Positions 34,618-46,966 of a stretch of DNA of 61,403 nt are shown one piece after another (positions within the stretch are counted from its first letter, which is position 1; each line of letters begins with the position of its first letter). The position numbers and the translations under genes were made by a program. Where the stretch lies: NCBI GenBank assembly GCA_902780025.1, contig CACZDV010000012.1, positions 1-61,403 of the forward strand, read 5' to 3'. This stretch comes from an uncultured Prevotellaceae bacterium (lineage in GTDB: Bacteria > Bacteroidota > Bacteroidia > Bacteroidales > Bacteroidaceae). Under the pieces are notes generated by a model, which was not told the DNA's origin, did no database searches, and saw nothing but the letters and a program-made list of their open reading frames with translations.

Positions 34618-36581
34618 AGTTCCAACACCAGCGACTGCCTCGGCTTCAGCTGCAAATCGCCACTCAGGTCGTAGTAACGACCGGTGAGTACGTCGCGGGC
34701 CCGCTGAGTACTGCCGATGACCTCGGCATAGCGCTTCACCTGCATGGTGGCAGCCTTCGTGGTGCCGTTGAGTACGGTCATAACGGTCTTGCCGCCGTAT
34801 CGACGGGCAATGACATAGACGCCCTCGTATGGGATAAACTGCGTCTGACGACCGCGGGTGATGACTGGGTTGTTCTGGCGCCAGTGCAGCAGGCGGCTCA
34901 GCCATTGGAACATAGACTGCTCGGCCTTGGTGCGACCCTCGCGGGTAAAGGCGTTATGGGTGTCGCCGGGGAAACCGCCGGGGAAGTCCTGACGCACGTT
35001 GCCGTCGGTGACGGCCTTCGTGCCGTTCATCAGAATCTCAGTTCCGTAGTACAGCTGCGGGATGCGGTTGACGGTGAGCAGCAGGGCCAATGCCTGTTTC
35101 AGCATCAGCGAGTCGTGACCCTCGCCCAAGAAGCGGTCGGTGTCGTGATTGTCGATAAAGGCCATGACCGACGAGGGGTTCGGGTAGAGATAGTCATAGA
35201 CGAAAGAGTTATACAGGCGGTTCAGACCGTTCCACCAGGCGTCGGTCTCCTCGTTCTTGGCCTGCGAGAGCTTGTCGAAGAACGAGAAATCCATGACGGT
35301 CTTCAGGTAGGAGTTCGTCTCCGACAGCTTTGAGTCCTTCTGCCAGGCAGCGGTATAGGCAGGCTCCGTCACCCAGGTCTCGCCTACGGTGTTGAAGTTG
35401 GGATATTCCTCGTCCAGTTCCTTCATCCAGCGCGCCATACCTTTGGCGTCGGCGTAGGGGTAGGTGTCCATGCGGATGCCGTCGATGCCGACGGTCTCAA
35501 TCCACCACTTCGAGTTCTGGATGAGGTAAGTCATCAGGTGCGGGTTGCGCTGGTTCAGGTCAGGCATCGTGGGGACGAACCAGCCGTCCACCGTCTCGCG
35601 CAGGTCAACTTCGGAGGCGTAGGGGTCCTTCACGGGGGTCAGCTTATAGCTGGTGAGGATGTACGAGTGGGCCTCCCCAAGCCCCTCCGAAGGAGGGGTT
35701 GTTTGATTACCAGAAACAGCGGAATTATGTGATTTGACATCCCCTCCTTGGGAGGGGCTTGGGGAGGCTTTGGGTTGCACGTTCAACCAGTCCTTGCTGG
35801 GCATATCGATCGTCCACGGATGCTCAAAGCCGCTATGATTGAAAATCATGTCCATGACGACCTTCAGGCCGCGGTCGTGGGCCTCGTCCACCAGTCGGCG
35901 GTAGTCGGCATTACTGCCGAAACGGGGGTCAACGCGGTAGTAGTTGGTCGTTGCATAGCCGTGATAGGTGGAGTAGCCCTGGGCGTTGTCGGGCGAATCG
36001 TTCTCCAGGACGGGGGTCAGCCAGAGGGCGGTTACGCCGAGCTCACAGAAGTAGTCCAAGTGTTCGCGGATGCCGTTGAGGTCGCCACCGTGGCGCAACG
36101 ACGGCTGCGAACGGTCCTCCTTATACGTCCGCATTCCCTTGACCTGCGGGTTATGTCCGGCACCCTGGGCAAAGCGGTCGGGCATCAGCATATAGAGCAC
36201 GTCGGCATTGGTAAAGCCCATGCGCTTGTCGCCGCTCATCTCGCGCTGCTTCAACTGATAGTCAACACTTATCACTTTTCGCTTTTCACTCCTGAACTTC
36301 AACGTCATCGTGCCAGGCTGGGCACCACGCAGGTTCAGGTAGATGAGCAGGTAGTTGGGCGAGTCGAGGCGTACGAGGCTGTCGATGCTGACGCCGGGAT
36401 AGTCGGTGGTCACGTCCTGGACATCGCGGATGCCCTGGCCATAAACCATCAGCTGCAGCGTCGGGTTCTTCATCCCCACGTACCAGTCGGTAGGCTCTAT
36501 CCGGTTAATTACTGTCTTGCTCTTTGCGCTCATCGTCATGGTCATTGCCACAAGGGCGGTTAGTAAAAATAGTCTTTTCAT
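34611..36581 (-). CDS. Neopullulanase/cyclomaltodextrinase (GH13, SusA-like)
   Basis: A 656-residue secreted GH13 enzyme: signal peptide (about 1-19), cyclomaltodextrinase-type N-terminal domain (WYVGMKNPTLQLMVYGQGI, about 33-110), catalytic barrel, and C-terminal beta-domain. Catalytic residues are Asp372 (GIRMDTYPY, nucleophile), Glu401 (VGETW, acid/base) and Asp480 (DNHDTD). The family hydrolyses alpha-1,4 bonds of pullulan, cyclodextrins and maltodextrins in the periplasm, as SusA does. Residues about 272-304 are encoded by a palindromic element (35671-35768) that inserts a Ser/Pro/Gly-rich loop in frame between VQPK and HSYIL. The stop codon lies inside the repeat of a MITE-like element. 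The pullulanase gene ends 19 bp upstream, so the two form an operon. Confidence 0.93.
   Translation of the reverse strand: MKRLFLLTALVAMTMTMSAKSKTVINRIEPTDWYVGMKNPTLQLMVYGQGIRDVQDVTTDYPGVSIDSLVRLDSPNYLLIYLNLRGAQPGTMTLKFRSEKRKVISVDYQLKQREMSGDKRMGFTNADVLYMLMPDRFAQGAGHNPQVKGMRTYKEDRSQPSLRHGGDLNGIREHLDYFCELGVTALWLTPVLENDSPDNAQGYSTYHGYATTNYYRVDPRFGSNADYRRLVDEAHDRGLKVVMDMIFNHSGFEHPWTIDMPSKDWLNVQPKASPSPSQGGDVKSHNSAVSGNQTTPPSEGLGEAHSYILTSYKLTPVKDPYASEVDLRETVDGWFVPTMPDLNQRNPHLMTYLIQNSKWWIETVGIDGIRMDTYPYADAKGMARWMKELDEEYPNFNTVGETWVTEPAYTAAWQKDSKLSETNSYLKTVMDFSFFDKLSQAKNEETDAWWNGLNRLYNSFVYDYLYPNPSSVMAFIDNHDTDRFLGEGHDSLMLKQALALLLTVNRIPQLYYGTEILMNGTKAVTDGNVRQDFPGGFPGDTHNAFTREGRTKAEQSMFQWLSRLLHWRQNNPVITRGRQTQFIPYEGVYVIARRYGGKTVMTVLNGTTKAATMQVKRYAEVIGSTQRARDVLTGRYYDLSGDLQLKPRQSLVLELL
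35671..35768. repeat. In-frame double-hairpin palindromic element in neopullulanase gene
   Basis: The 98-bp element has perfect 18-bp terminal inverted repeats, GCCTCCCCAAGCCCCTCC (35671-35688) and its complement (35751-35768). Each end is itself a hairpin: CCCCTCC-GA-AGGAGGGG, and CCCCTCC-TTG-GGAGGGG. The intervening 50 bp is AT-richer. It is read through as part of the GH13 protein, giving peptides such as SPSPSQGGDVK and TTPPSEGLGEA that have no place in the fold. It is analogous to the element at 37676-37714. Confidence 0.85.
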
Positions 36582-36600
36582 ATCGTTTTGTTTTTATAGG

Positions 36601-38571
36601 CTAATCATGGAGTATCAGGGCGGACTGGGGACTGACGGCGACGGAAGGACCTGCCATCGTGCCAAGCCCCTGCTCGTTGATCACTCCGTCCTTGCAGACT
36701 GCTGTGTACGCAGCCTCGGGGATGTCGACGGTGGTCACATCGCGGTTGGCATTGAGGATGACAACGATATTACGCCAATCGTCGCGGCCGGCATAGTCCT
36801 TCAGGCGGAAGGCGACGACACCGGCGGGGGCATCAAGGAACTCCAAGTGCTTGCGCACCAAGTGAGCATCGGCGAGACGGAAGGCTGGATGATGCTTCCT
36901 CAAGGCGATGAGGTCGCTGTAGTACTTGAAGACCTGTGGGTAGCGCTCCTTGTTCTGCCAGTCGAGCTGGTTGATGCTGTCGGGCGACTCAAAGGAGTTG
37001 TGGACACCCTTCTTGCTGCGCAGCAACTCTTCACCGCTGAGCATGAAGGGCACACCCTGGGAAGTGAAGACGGCGGTCTGGGCCAACAGGTCGAGGCGAA
37101 TCAACTCGGCTTTAGAAATGCCTGGGATACTGGCCTGCAGGCGGTCAACGAGGCACATGTCGTCATGACAGGAGACGTAAGACATCAGCTGGGTGGGATC
37201 GGTAGCCCAGGGGGCCTTGCTGTAGTTGACCTCGGTCATATCGACCTGCGAATGCTGGATGCCGCCGACGATGCCGAACTTGATGCTCTCCTCGCAGTCG
37301 GCGACACCGCCGAGCCAGCCGGCCTTCTCATCATCGTCGAAGGGACCGCGCAACGCATCGCGGATCTCATCGCTGAAAGCGGCAATGCGAGGCATCTGCG
37401 GGATATTGGCCTTGACACCGAGCTGTTCGGTGGGCAGAGCACACTGGCCGGCACTCCAACCCTCACCGTAGATGAAGATGGAGGGGTTGAGCTTGTCTAA
37501 CTCCTGACGGATGGCATTCATCGTCTCGATATCGTGACAACCCATGAGGTCGAAGCGGAAGCCGTCGACGTGGTACTCATTATACCAGTACTTCACCGAC
37601 TCTATCATGAACTTCCGCATCATCGGCTGCTCGGAGGCCGTCTCGTTACCGCAGCCGGAGCCGTTGGAGTATTTAGACTCACCTCCCTTCGCAGGGAGGG
37701 GCTGGGGGTGGGTCTTCCGATAGTAGTAATCGGGATAAGTACGCTGGAAGTTCGAGTGCTCAATGTCATAGGTGTGGTTATAGACCACGTCGAGGATGAC
37801 GGCGATGCCAGCCTTATGGAGCGCCTGCACCATCTGCTTGAACTCCAGGTTGCGACAGACGGGGTCGTAGGGGTCGGTGGAATAGCTGCCTTCGGGCACG
37901 TTGTAGTTCACAGGGTCGTAGCCCCAGTTGTATTGGGGCTGGTCGAGGCGCGTCTCATCAACGGAGCCGAAGTCATAGCTCGGCAGGATATGGACGGCAT
38001 TGACGCCCAACGCCTTCAGGTGGTCGATGGCCCACGGTTCGGTGAGGGCGAGAAACTTACCGGGATACTTCGCATCGGGACGGGCAATGGAGAAATCACG
38101 GTGGTGCATCTCATAGACAACGAGGTCGGCGGGCGACTTGATGACGGGATGCTGGTCGCAGCACCAATCGTCGGGCCACGTCTTCATATCGTTGATGATG
38201 GCACCACGCTTCCCGTTGACACCGACGGCCTTGGCAAAGACGCCAGGCGTCTCACCATGACCGGTATCGAAGGTATAGTAACGACCCAAGAGGTCACCTT
38301 TGACGGTGGCGGACCAGATGGGGGACTGGGGTCCCTGAGACTCATGGGAATTCTGGGAAGTGTTTAAGGTCATGCGGACGGTCTTCAGCGGCTTGCCGCC
38401 GAGTCCATCCTTGTAAATACGCACCTTGACACTCTTGGCCCCGGCGGGGGCAAAAAGCTGGAAAGTGGTCTGCTCAGGCGTGTAAGCCATCTCATTAAAA
38501 TCAAAGTCCTGTGCCACGACAGCCTTGGCTGCCAGCATGGAAAAAAGTCCTGCTAATATCAACTTCTTCAT
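36601..38571 (-). CDS. pulA: Type I pullulanase (GH13)
   Basis: A 656-residue secreted debranching enzyme that cleaves alpha-1,6 bonds of pullulan, amylopectin and limit dextrins. Signal peptide about 1-20 (AVVAQ). A CBM48-type N-terminal domain (FQLFAPAGAKSVKVRIY) precedes the barrel. The type I signature YNWGYDP lies at about 213-219. Catalytic residues are Asp341 (GFRFDLMG), Glu370 (YGEGW) and the Asp of YVSCHDD. A short peptide KTHPQPLPAKGGESK interrupts the highly conserved stretch before YSNGSGCGNE, encoded by the 39-bp element at 37676-37714; activity may be affected. It is first in a two-gene operon with neopullulanase. Confidence 0.94.
   Translation of the reverse strand: MKKLILAGLFSMLAAKAVVAQDFDFNEMAYTPEQTTFQLFAPAGAKSVKVRIYKDGLGGKPLKTVRMTLNTSQNSHESQGPQSPIWSATVKGDLLGRYYTFDTGHGETPGVFAKAVGVNGKRGAIINDMKTWPDDWCCDQHPVIKSPADLVVYEMHHRDFSIARPDAKYPGKFLALTEPWAIDHLKALGVNAVHILPSYDFGSVDETRLDQPQYNWGYDPVNYNVPEGSYSTDPYDPVCRNLEFKQMVQALHKAGIAVILDVVYNHTYDIEHSNFQRTYPDYYYRKTHPQPLPAKGGESKYSNGSGCGNETASEQPMMRKFMIESVKYWYNEYHVDGFRFDLMGCHDIETMNAIRQELDKLNPSIFIYGEGWSAGQCALPTEQLGVKANIPQMPRIAAFSDEIRDALRGPFDDDEKAGWLGGVADCEESIKFGIVGGIQHSQVDMTEVNYSKAPWATDPTQLMSYVSCHDDMCLVDRLQASIPGISKAELIRLDLLAQTAVFTSQGVPFMLSGEELLRSKKGVHNSFESPDSINQLDWQNKERYPQVFKYYSDLIALRKHHPAFRLADAHLVRKHLEFLDAPAGVVAFRLKDYAGRDDWRNIVVILNANRDVTTVDIPEAAYTAVCKDGVINEQGLGTMAGPSVAVSPQSALILHD
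37676..37714. repeat. In-frame 39-bp palindromic element in pullulanase gene
   Basis: The outer arms GACTCACC (37676-37683) and GGTGGGTC (37707-37714) are near-complementary and enclose a CCTCCC-TTCGCA-GGGAGG hairpin (37682-37699). At 39 bp (13 codons) it keeps the reading frame. It encodes THPQPLPAKGGES-like residues inside a conserved pullulanase segment. Its GC-rich CCCAGCCCCTCCC core resembles the element at 35671-35768. Confidence 0.85.
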
Positions 38572-38593
38572 CGTTTTAGGTATTATTTGGCGA

Positions 38594-38676
38594 CAAAGAT
38601 ACGAATAAGTGAGGGAAAAACCAAAATTTTTTTTGAGTTTTTCCGAACGAAAGTTTCTTCTGCAAAGCCAAAGATA
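38594..38676 (-). promoter_or_regulatory. Tandem promoters of the pullulanase-neopullulanase operon
   Basis: On the minus strand, TATCTTTG occurs at 38601-38594 (23 bp before the start codon) and again at 38676-38669. The proximal box is the likely main promoter. No GCAAACGTTTGC operator is found upstream, so direct control by the local LacI-family protein is not supported by sequence here. Confidence 0.6.
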
Positions 38677-38677
38677 C

Positions 38678-38723
38678 GAAAAAAAAGAAAAGCCCCAAAA
38701 GTTCTTACAAAAACTTTCGGGGC
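38678..38723 (-). terminator. Terminator of the 648-residue protein gene
   Basis: The stem GCCCC-A-AAAGTT / AACTTT-C-GGGGC (38692-38703 with 38712-38723, one internal mismatch) lies 24 bp past the minus-strand stop at 38747. On the minus strand it is followed by a T-rich run (38691-38678). Confidence 0.85.
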
Positions 38724-38746
38724 CGATGGTTAATTAAATTTAGTCT

Positions 38747-40693
38747 TTATTTTACGAATATCTTCTTGCTGTTCTGGATATAGAGACCCTTAGCAGGCTT
38801 TACTACACGGCGACCTGACAGGTCGTAGATAGCATTGGCACCCTTGTCGGCAGTCTTCACGTCTTCAACGCCAAGTGCCTCCTTGTAGGCATCAGCGGCC
38901 AGCAACTGGATATCCAACATATAGTTCCATACACGACGGGCATAGCCCTCTGCAGGAGCTGCGTCTTCTGCCACACCGAAAACTAACTTCGTGTCAATCT
39001 TAGTTGCATCACTATTGTCGTTATAGACATTGAAGGAAGCGACATTACCCTCAGTACTTTCTTCTTCGTAGGCAATATTGATACCCACCTGATCGGTATA
39101 ATAACCCTTTTCATCGATGTAGTAGTCGCCCTGGACTTCCTCCCACTTCACTTCCTCATTGTCATCTACAAATGGAACCTTGAGCGTACCTTCCATCAGG
39201 TCAGAGACAGAATTCACACCTAATGCGGCCAGTGCATCTGACAAATCAACCTTCATCACCAGAGGATCTTTCGAGCCCTTTGCCGGTAATTCGCCTATAA
39301 CACTCTCAGAAGCAAGTACACGATCATCCTCCATCACCTCTGCTGCATTCACGCTGAATTCCTCAAAGCGGAAATAGATATTGTTAGCTTCATCCTTGTC
39401 CTTATTACAGTTGAAAGCAATGGTCGTTGCAGTTTTCGCATCAGAGCTAATCTCTCCTTCGTACTCAAACTCCTGCCACTCCTCAGTCACGTCGGGAGTA
39501 CCGATGAAATTATGTTGTTTATATTCGCCTGGCCAAGCGTGTGCCTGAGTGTCGAGACTTGTCGGCTTGTCAGCACGTACCGAATACTTCACCTTGAATC
39601 TCTCACCTGCTTTGAATGAATGAGGAATCGTTACGAAGAACTGAGACTGCCAGTCGTCAATTGTCGTTGTCCTTTCAGTCTTCTCCTCACCTGTCTCAGC
39701 GTCAGTTGTATGCTTATACCAATACTGTTCTTCTTTTACGACAGGATTACCATCTTCGTCCAAAACCGGATTACCCTCTTCATCTACTTCCGGAATCTCA
39801 TCAGTACCTTCCCAACATACAGTAGAAACCGTCAAAGCGGGCTGGCCGTCAATAGGATCATTCACAATACGAGCCTGCCTGTCTACACCATCACTACCGT
39901 CACGTCCCGTAAAAGTAGTATACTGGGGGCTGGCTTTCAGAGGATGGTCATCCGAGAGGGTTCCATTGCGCAGGAAGTTGAACCAACCCTCGAACTCAGC
40001 AGGATCCTTCGCGTCGCGAACCTGTAAATCAATATCGTCGAAATAAAGGACATTACCCTCCGTCGTAGTTGAGAGGTTGAAAGCGACAGACTGGAAGAAT
40101 TTTCCGTCGGCTTCCTTGGACTGGTCGGCTGAAACAACAACAGCATCAGTCGTTATCGACGTCCATTCGGTTCCGAAATTCTGGTCACCAAACATCACAT
40201 AATGGTTGTAGTCACCCGGCTTCCAGTGAGCCTGTGTCTCAAACTTACCAGCTTTCTCACCCTTTACCTTGATAATCATTCTAACTTCCTTTCCCTCGGG
40301 AATGGGTTCGTTAGCATAGATGAAGAACTGGCAATCCCAAGAAGCAAGAGATGAAGATCCCTGAGGAGTTATCTTGTTACCAGCCTCGTCAGCCTCAGCC
40401 TCAGAACGAATAATCACTTTGCAGCAATGGTTGGCGGGATTCGCAGGATCCTCAACAACCTCAGCAAAGCCCTGGAACTGTCCATTCTCAGGATCATCAT
40501 CGGAATACACTTGTCCACTCTCAGGGTCGAATTCCACACCTCTGCGATAGTCGTGGCACCAGAAACTTGACCACAGAGGGTCAGCTGCGCCTTCCAAATC
40601 ACCATTCTTAATCACACTCGTCCATTTTGACTGGCCGAAAGCAGAGCCGCTTGCCAACAGCAAACCTGCAAATAACGTAAAGATTTTTTTCAT
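38747..40693 (-). CDS. Secreted tandem jelly-roll protein, sorting-like C-terminus
   Basis: A 648-residue protein with a signal peptide (ending GSAFGQ). Two homologous beta-sandwich-like domains are visible, about 22-225 (WTSVIKNGDLEGAADPLWSSFW, LASWDCQFFIYANEPIPEG, ETQAHWKPGDYNHYV) and about 230-450 (FNFLRNGTLSDDHP, DDWQSQFFVTIPHSFKAGE, DTQAHAWPGEYKQHN). The shared pattern of FxKNG/RNG, DWQSQFF and TQAHxxPG(D/E)Y suggests duplicated carbohydrate-binding modules. A third domain and a C-terminus IYDLSGRRV...GLYIQNSKKIFVK of sorting type follow. It lies among starch enzymes but has its own promoter and terminator. Starch binding is plausible, unproven. Confidence 0.75.
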   Translation of the reverse strand: MKKIFTLFAGLLLASGSAFGQSKWTSVIKNGDLEGAADPLWSSFWCHDYRRGVEFDPESGQVYSDDDPENGQFQGFAEVVEDPANPANHCCKVIIRSEAEADEAGNKITPQGSSSLASWDCQFFIYANEPIPEGKEVRMIIKVKGEKAGKFETQAHWKPGDYNHYVMFGDQNFGTEWTSITTDAVVVSADQSKEADGKFFQSVAFNLSTTTEGNVLYFDDIDLQVRDAKDPAEFEGWFNFLRNGTLSDDHPLKASPQYTTFTGRDGSDGVDRQARIVNDPIDGQPALTVSTVCWEGTDEIPEVDEEGNPVLDEDGNPVVKEEQYWYKHTTDAETGEEKTERTTTIDDWQSQFFVTIPHSFKAGERFKVKYSVRADKPTSLDTQAHAWPGEYKQHNFIGTPDVTEEWQEFEYEGEISSDAKTATTIAFNCNKDKDEANNIYFRFEEFSVNAAEVMEDDRVLASESVIGELPAKGSKDPLVMKVDLSDALAALGVNSVSDLMEGTLKVPFVDDNEEVKWEEVQGDYYIDEKGYYTDQVGINIAYEEESTEGNVASFNVYNDNSDATKIDTKLVFGVAEDAAPAEGYARRVWNYMLDIQLLAADAYKEALGVEDVKTADKGANAIYDLSGRRVVKPAKGLYIQNSKKIFVK

Positions 40694-40745
40694 AAGCTTT
40701 GTTGTTTATTGGTTAATAATTGTGATATTACGACAAATCTCGCTG

Positions 40746-40820
40746 CAAAGATAGATGGTTTACTAAAATGCGTCGTTATCGTATGTTGCATTTGTTTTCG
40801 ATTTTGTTGCAAGCACGAAA
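40746..40820 (-). promoter_or_regulatory. Promoter of the 648-residue protein gene with possible half-operator
   Basis: On the minus strand, TATCTTTG (40753-40746) is a perfect -7 box 53 bp before the start codon. GCAAGC at 40809-40814 matches one half of the LacI-family operator (5 of 6 bases). It lies where the half-site would fall if the operator centre were 61.5 bp from the -7 box, but the other half is not recognisable. Confidence 0.5.
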
Positions 40821-40845
40821 AAAGAGGGGTTTCAGGCCCCTCTTT
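40817..40845 (-). terminator. Terminator of the malQ-GH97 operon
   Basis: A perfect 9-bp stem, AAAGAGGGG (40821-40829) and CCCCTCTTT (40837-40845), with loop TTTCAGG. It lies directly after the GH97 stop codon and is followed on the minus strand by TTT and the rest of a T-run. Confidence 0.9.
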
Positions 40846-40848
40846 CCC

Positions 40849-45500
<4,652 letters not shown>

Positions 45501-45524
45501 GCTCTTAGTGTTTTTAGTCTGGTG

Positions 45525-45532
45525 CAAAAGTA
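45525..45532 (-). promoter_or_regulatory. malQ promoter -7 box
   Basis: TACTTTTG on the minus strand (45532-45525), 24 bp before the MalQ start, fits TAnnTTTG. It lies 61.5 bp from the centre of the operator at 45588-45599. Confidence 0.75.
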
Positions 45533-45572
45533 CGAAAAATAATAACCCGCCGTACGCTGACGGCGGGTTATT
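45533..45572 (-). terminator. Terminator of the MFS transporter gene, inside the malQ promoter region
   Basis: A perfect 13-bp stem, AATAACCCGCCGT (45541-45553) and ACGGCGGGTTATT (45560-45572), with loop ACGCTG, followed on the minus strand by ATTTTTCG. It ends the transporter transcript. It also occupies the DNA between the malQ operator and the malQ -7 box. Confidence 0.88.
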
Positions 45573-45587
45573 GCAGAATAAAGTTGC

Positions 45588-45599
45588 GCAAACGTTTGC
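45588..45599 (-). promoter_or_regulatory. LacI-family operator upstream of malQ
   Basis: A perfect 12-bp palindrome GCAAACGTTTGC, with CG in the centre as is typical of LacI-family operators. It is identical to the site beside the lacI-type gene at 47996-48007. Its centre is 61.5 bp upstream of the first base of the malQ -7 box. Confidence 0.88.
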
Positions 45600-45602
45600 A
45601 CC

Positions 45603-46907
45603 TTATTGCTTCCTGTCCTTGATGATAAATACGCAGGCAGAGCCGATGAGCAAGAAGACGCCTGCTACCAACATCATGCTATACTGATGACTGCCTATCA
45701 TCGAAAGGATGACACCGCCACAGAGTGCTGCCACAATCTGAGGGATGCAGATGGTACCGTTGAACAGTCCCAGATATGCTCCCATGTGACCATAGCCTTG
45801 CAGGGCATTGGTGACAAAGGTAAAAGGCATGGCCAGCATAGCCGCCCAGGCACAGCCAATGAGCAGGAAAGGAATGAACTGCAGATACTGATCATGGATG
45901 AAGGGTATCAGCAAGAAACCGACGGCTCCGAGGATAAGACTCAGCGAATAAGCCAGTTTTGTATTCTTGAACTGAGGGAGCAGGGCAGCCCACACCACAG
46001 AGCCAATTGCCTGTACAGCAAAGAGGATGCCCACCCAGTTGCCTGCCGTCTGGAACGATTCGCTGGCAGGGTCGGTCGTTTCCCACACCGTCTCAGCAAT
46101 GGCACCAGTCGTGTAGTTCCACATATAGAGGAAAGCAGCCCAGCAGAAGAACTGCACCAATCCCACCTTCCAGAACGTTGACGGGGCGTTACGGAGAAGT
46201 GTCAGCCAGTCAGCCTTATCCTCAGTCGTCTCAGCCACAGGGTTATACTCATTGTACTCCCGCGGAGGCCACTCCTTCACCTTCGACGTCGTATAGATGA
46301 CGCACAAGATCAAGATGGCGGCACCAATATAAAAGGAATAGATGACCGAATCAGGGATGATGCCCTCAGCGGCCACATTGCTGATGCCGATAAATGTAAA
46401 AACAAACGGCAAGACAAAACCCACCACACTTCCTGCATTGCACAGGAACGACTGGATGCTGTAAGCCTTAGCCTTCTGCTTCTCGTTGACCATATCGCCG
46501 ACGAGCATCTTGAACGGCTGCATAGCCATATTGATGCTTGTGTCAAGGAACATCAGGGATATCAGGCCGAAGAGCATTGCCGTAGAAACCGTCAGGCCTA
46601 ACGAGCCGGAATTGGGCAACAGGCACATGACGAGCACAGCCACGGCGGCACCGACGAACAGGTAGGGAATACGGCGTCCCCAACGCGTCCATGTCTTGTC
46701 ACTCAGCGTTCCGACAATGGGCTGCACAAGAATTCCCATAAGCGGAGGGAGAATCCAGAAATAACTCAGGTTGTGAGGGTCAGCGCCAAGGGTCGCGAAG
46801 ATACGCGAGATGTTGGCACTCTGCAGGGCGTAAGCAATCTGTACGCCAAAGAAGCCGAAACTCAGGTTCCACAGCTTCCAAAAGTTCAAATCAGGTTTCT
46901 GTTTCAT
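45603..46907 (-). CDS. SLC45-like MFS transporter (maltose/maltodextrin)
   Basis: A 434-residue inner-membrane protein with about 12 transmembrane helices. Conserved features are FGVQIAYALQSANISRIF in helix 1 and PPLMGILVQPIVGTLSD plus RWGRRIPYL between helices 2 and 3, the signature of the GPH/SLC45 group. Members of this group in Bacteroidota genomes lie beside maltose and starch genes and are taken to import maltose or maltooligosaccharides by cation symport. The location between lacI and malQ supports this. It follows lacI by 59 bp with no evident promoter and is probably cotranscribed. A strong terminator follows it. Confidence 0.88.
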   Translation of the reverse strand: MKQKPDLNFWKLWNLSFGFFGVQIAYALQSANISRIFATLGADPHNLSYFWILPPLMGILVQPIVGTLSDKTWTRWGRRIPYLFVGAAVAVLVMCLLPNSGSLGLTVSTAMLFGLISLMFLDTSINMAMQPFKMLVGDMVNEKQKAKAYSIQSFLCNAGSVVGFVLPFVFTFIGISNVAAEGIIPDSVIYSFYIGAAILILCVIYTTSKVKEWPPREYNEYNPVAETTEDKADWLTLLRNAPSTFWKVGLVQFFCWAAFLYMWNYTTGAIAETVWETTDPASESFQTAGNWVGILFAVQAIGSVVWAALLPQFKNTKLAYSLSLILGAVGFLLIPFIHDQYLQFIPFLLIGCAWAAMLAMPFTFVTNALQGYGHMGAYLGLFNGTICIPQIVAALCGGVILSMIGSHQYSMMLVAGVFLLIGSACVFIIKDRKQ

Positions 46908-46929
46908 AACGTTTTATCTTTTCATTATT

Positions 46930-46965
46930 CTCAATTCACTTCTCACTTTTCACTTCCCACTTCTC
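46930..46965 (-). repeat. TTCACTTTTCAC-type spacer repeat
   Basis: The lacI-MFS spacer is largely tandem CACTTCTCACTTTTCACTT units, the reverse complement of the GTGAAGAGTGAAAA repeat at 7271-7306. No -7 box is seen in the spacer. Confidence 0.7.
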
Positions 46966-46966
46966 A

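Noticed and set aside
35671-35768. CCCCTCC hairpins read as a transcription terminator
   Set aside because: They lie in frame in the middle of a gene whose catalytic residues continue on both sides, and no T-run follows.
36517-38367. Two long antisense frames (327 and 277 codons) opposite the pullulanase gene
   Set aside because: They mirror the codon pattern of a well-conserved GH13 gene and show no recognisable protein features.
45501-45527. Extended MalQ N-terminus starting at 45527
   Set aside because: That start codon falls inside the -7 box TACTTTTG (45532-45525), so it would not be transcribed; MKV at 45500 fits the CBM20 start.
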